Below, in pieces: positions 63,070 to 64,000 of a stretch of 64,000 nt of DNA. Below the pieces are notes generated by a model that saw only the letters and a program-made list of their open reading frames with translations, searched no databases and had not been told where the DNA came from. This DNA comes from Chersky-840 sp963810195 (GTDB lineage Bacteria > Actinomycetota > Acidimicrobiia > Acidimicrobiales > UBA8190): positions 744,001 through 808,000 of the forward strand of contig CAWEMO010000002.1 in the NCBI GenBank assembly GCA_963810195.1, written 5' to 3'. Positions within the stretch are counted from its first letter, which is position 1. The number at the start of each line of letters is the position of its first letter. The position numbers and the translations under genes were made by a program.

Positions 63070-63924
63070 GTGACCACGATGAAAGTGACCGACTTCGACG
63101 CCGAGCGGCCCCGGCTGACTGCGATCGCGATCCGGATACTCGGGTCGGGGGCCGATGCGGACGACGTGCTGCAAGAGACCTGGCTTCGGCTCTCCCGCAC
63201 CGACGCCATCGATGACCTGCCCGCCTGGCTGACGACCGTCGTGACCCGGTTGTGCCTTGACCAGCTGCGCAAACGACGTACCAGATCGCTGGCCGAGGCC
63301 CAGGCACCCGCCGACCCCGCACCGGTCGACCCCGAGGCCGATGCGCTGCTCGCCGAGAAAATGGGCGACGCGATGCAGGTCGTCATCGACGCCCTGGCGC
63401 CGGCCGAGAGGGCGGCGTTCGTCCTGCACGACGTCTTCGGCTATCCGTTCGACGAGATCAGCGCTGTCATGGGGCGCTCGGGTACCGCGGTACGCCAGCT
63501 GGCGAGCCGGGCACGGCGCAAGGTGCAGGGCGTGCCTGAGCCTGTCGCGTCGCAGGCGGCGCGCGCCGAGAGCCACCGCGTCGTCGACGCATTCCTCAAG
63601 GCAGCCCGCGGCGGGGATCTCGCGAACCTGTTGTTGCTCCTCGCTCCCGACGCTGTCATGCGCGCCGATCTGGTCGGACAGAGGATGGGTACGAATCCTG
63701 TATACGACGGCGCAGCCGCCGTGGCCGCCCGCTTCAACGGCACCCGGGGGGCGGCACATGTCACCATCGACGGCGAGCTCGGCGCCGCCTGGATCCAAGC
63801 CGGGGTGGTCAAGGTGGCCTTCGTGTTCCATGTCGAGGCGGGCTTGGTGCGCGAGGTCGAGCTGATCGCCGACCCAGACGTGCTGGCCACCATGGACGTG
63901 GTCCGTGCGCGGGTGAAATCCTGA
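63070..63924 (+). CDS. ECF sigma factor with C-terminal SnoaL-like domain (SigJ/ECF41-type)
   Basis: 284 aa. Region 2 spans about residues 10-75 (LGSGADADDVLQETWLRLSR, LPAWLTTVVTRLCLDQLRKR). Region 4 spans about 108-165 (LAPAERAAFVLHDVFGYPFD, TAVRQLASRARRKVQG). A SnoaL/NTF2-like domain fills about 172-275. This fusion marks the ECF41 and related groups, in which the C-terminal domain controls activity. The WLPEP linker motif of canonical ECF41 is not seen. Start GTG 63070, or ATG 63079. No anti-sigma gene is adjacent. Confidence 0.88.
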   Translation: MTTMKVTDFDAERPRLTAIAIRILGSGADADDVLQETWLRLSRTDAIDDLPAWLTTVVTRLCLDQLRKRRTRSLAEAQAPADPAPVDPEADALLAEKMGDAMQVVIDALAPAERAAFVLHDVFGYPFDEISAVMGRSGTAVRQLASRARRKVQGVPEPVASQAARAESHRVVDAFLKAARGGDLANLLLLLAPDAVMRADLVGQRMGTNPVYDGAAAVAARFNGTRGAAHVTIDGELGAAWIQAGVVKVAFVFHVEAGLVREVELIADPDVLATMDVVRARVKS

Positions 63925-63988
63925 GAGGTTGATACGCACCGACCACATCGGCATTCACGGTCCGAAACAGTGAAAGGAAACGCGGCTC

Positions 63989-64000
63989 ATGAAGACTATG
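63989..64000 (+). CDS. start of a gene cut by the window end
   Basis: AAAGGAAA precedes an ATG at 63989 reading MKTM, 65 bp after the sigma factor stop. ECF41-type sigma genes are usually followed by an oxidoreductase, epimerase or carboxymuconolactone-decarboxylase-type gene, which would fit, but only four codons are visible. Confidence 0.4.

Overview
The window is high-GC (roughly 70%) DNA from an actinobacterium. GTG starts are common, stop and start codons often overlap (ATGA, GTGA), and gene spacing is tight. The gene content fits soil Actinomycetota: cytochromes P450, CocE hydrolase, MpaB-type oxygenase, mitochondrial-type aconitase next to a UrtR-type MarR protein, a sigma factor fused to a SnoaL-like domain, DUF2254, and GWxxDP proteins. 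Acidimicrobiia is my best guess for the class, but it is an inference. I saw no rRNA, tRNA, CRISPR array, prophage or insertion sequence.

Layout. 0.1-0.7 kb: two small membrane proteins. 1.0-6.9 kb: a tightly coupled plus-strand operon with a 134-aa protein, three consecutive double-domain YbjQ-like proteins, a DinB-like protein, an AlkA-type DNA glycosylase and a frameshifted GH13 alpha-glucosidase. 6.9-11.9 kb: SDR oxidoreductase, GrpB-family protein, biotin synthase, acyl-CoA dehydrogenase and an MBL-fold hydrolase. 11.9-20.5 kb: a run of recognisable but indel-riddled genes (FAD oxidoreductase, cyclic-nucleotide-binding-like protein, P450, enoyl-CoA hydratase, MpaB oxygenase, GGDEF-EAL protein). 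They keep near-normal lengths, which suggests sequence errors at least as much as decay. 20.5-23.3 kb: a SpeD-like protein paired with a GNAT-fold acyltransferase, then a TetR/MDMPI divergent pair with a near-consensus promoter. 23.3-32.8 kb: two small proteins, a GGDEF-EAL protein, a P450-ferredoxin pair, a CocE-like exported hydrolase, a DUF4232-like protein and a PhyH dioxygenase. 33-46.5 kb: secreted and membrane proteins, a substrate-binding protein coupled to an intact GH13 enzyme, DUF2254, an MFS efflux pump with its TetR regulator, a lipase and a cupin. 46.5-53.9 kb: signalling block (PAS-GGDEF-EAL, beta-propeller lipoprotein, NarL-type two-component pair, single receiver domain). 54.2-64.0 kb: secreted protein, GH5 enzyme, S53 peptidase (one frameshift), lipoprotein, MarR/aconitase pair with twin operators, and an ECF sigma factor behind an ECF41-type promoter.

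How the genes work together. Cyclic-di-GMP signalling is well represented, with three GGDEF-EAL proteins and a two-component system beside one of them. Secreted hydrolases (GH5, S53, CocE, lipase) and alpha-glucosidases suggest scavenging of polymers. Acyl-CoA dehydrogenase, enoyl-CoA hydratase and P450s suggest lipid or terpenoid catabolism.

The most unusual signals are three. The SpeD-like/acyltransferase pair is a candidate small-molecule synthesis module. The operon carrying six YbjQ-like domains has no obvious precedent I know of. Short tandem duplications repeatedly lie on or just beside the stop codons of unrelated genes.
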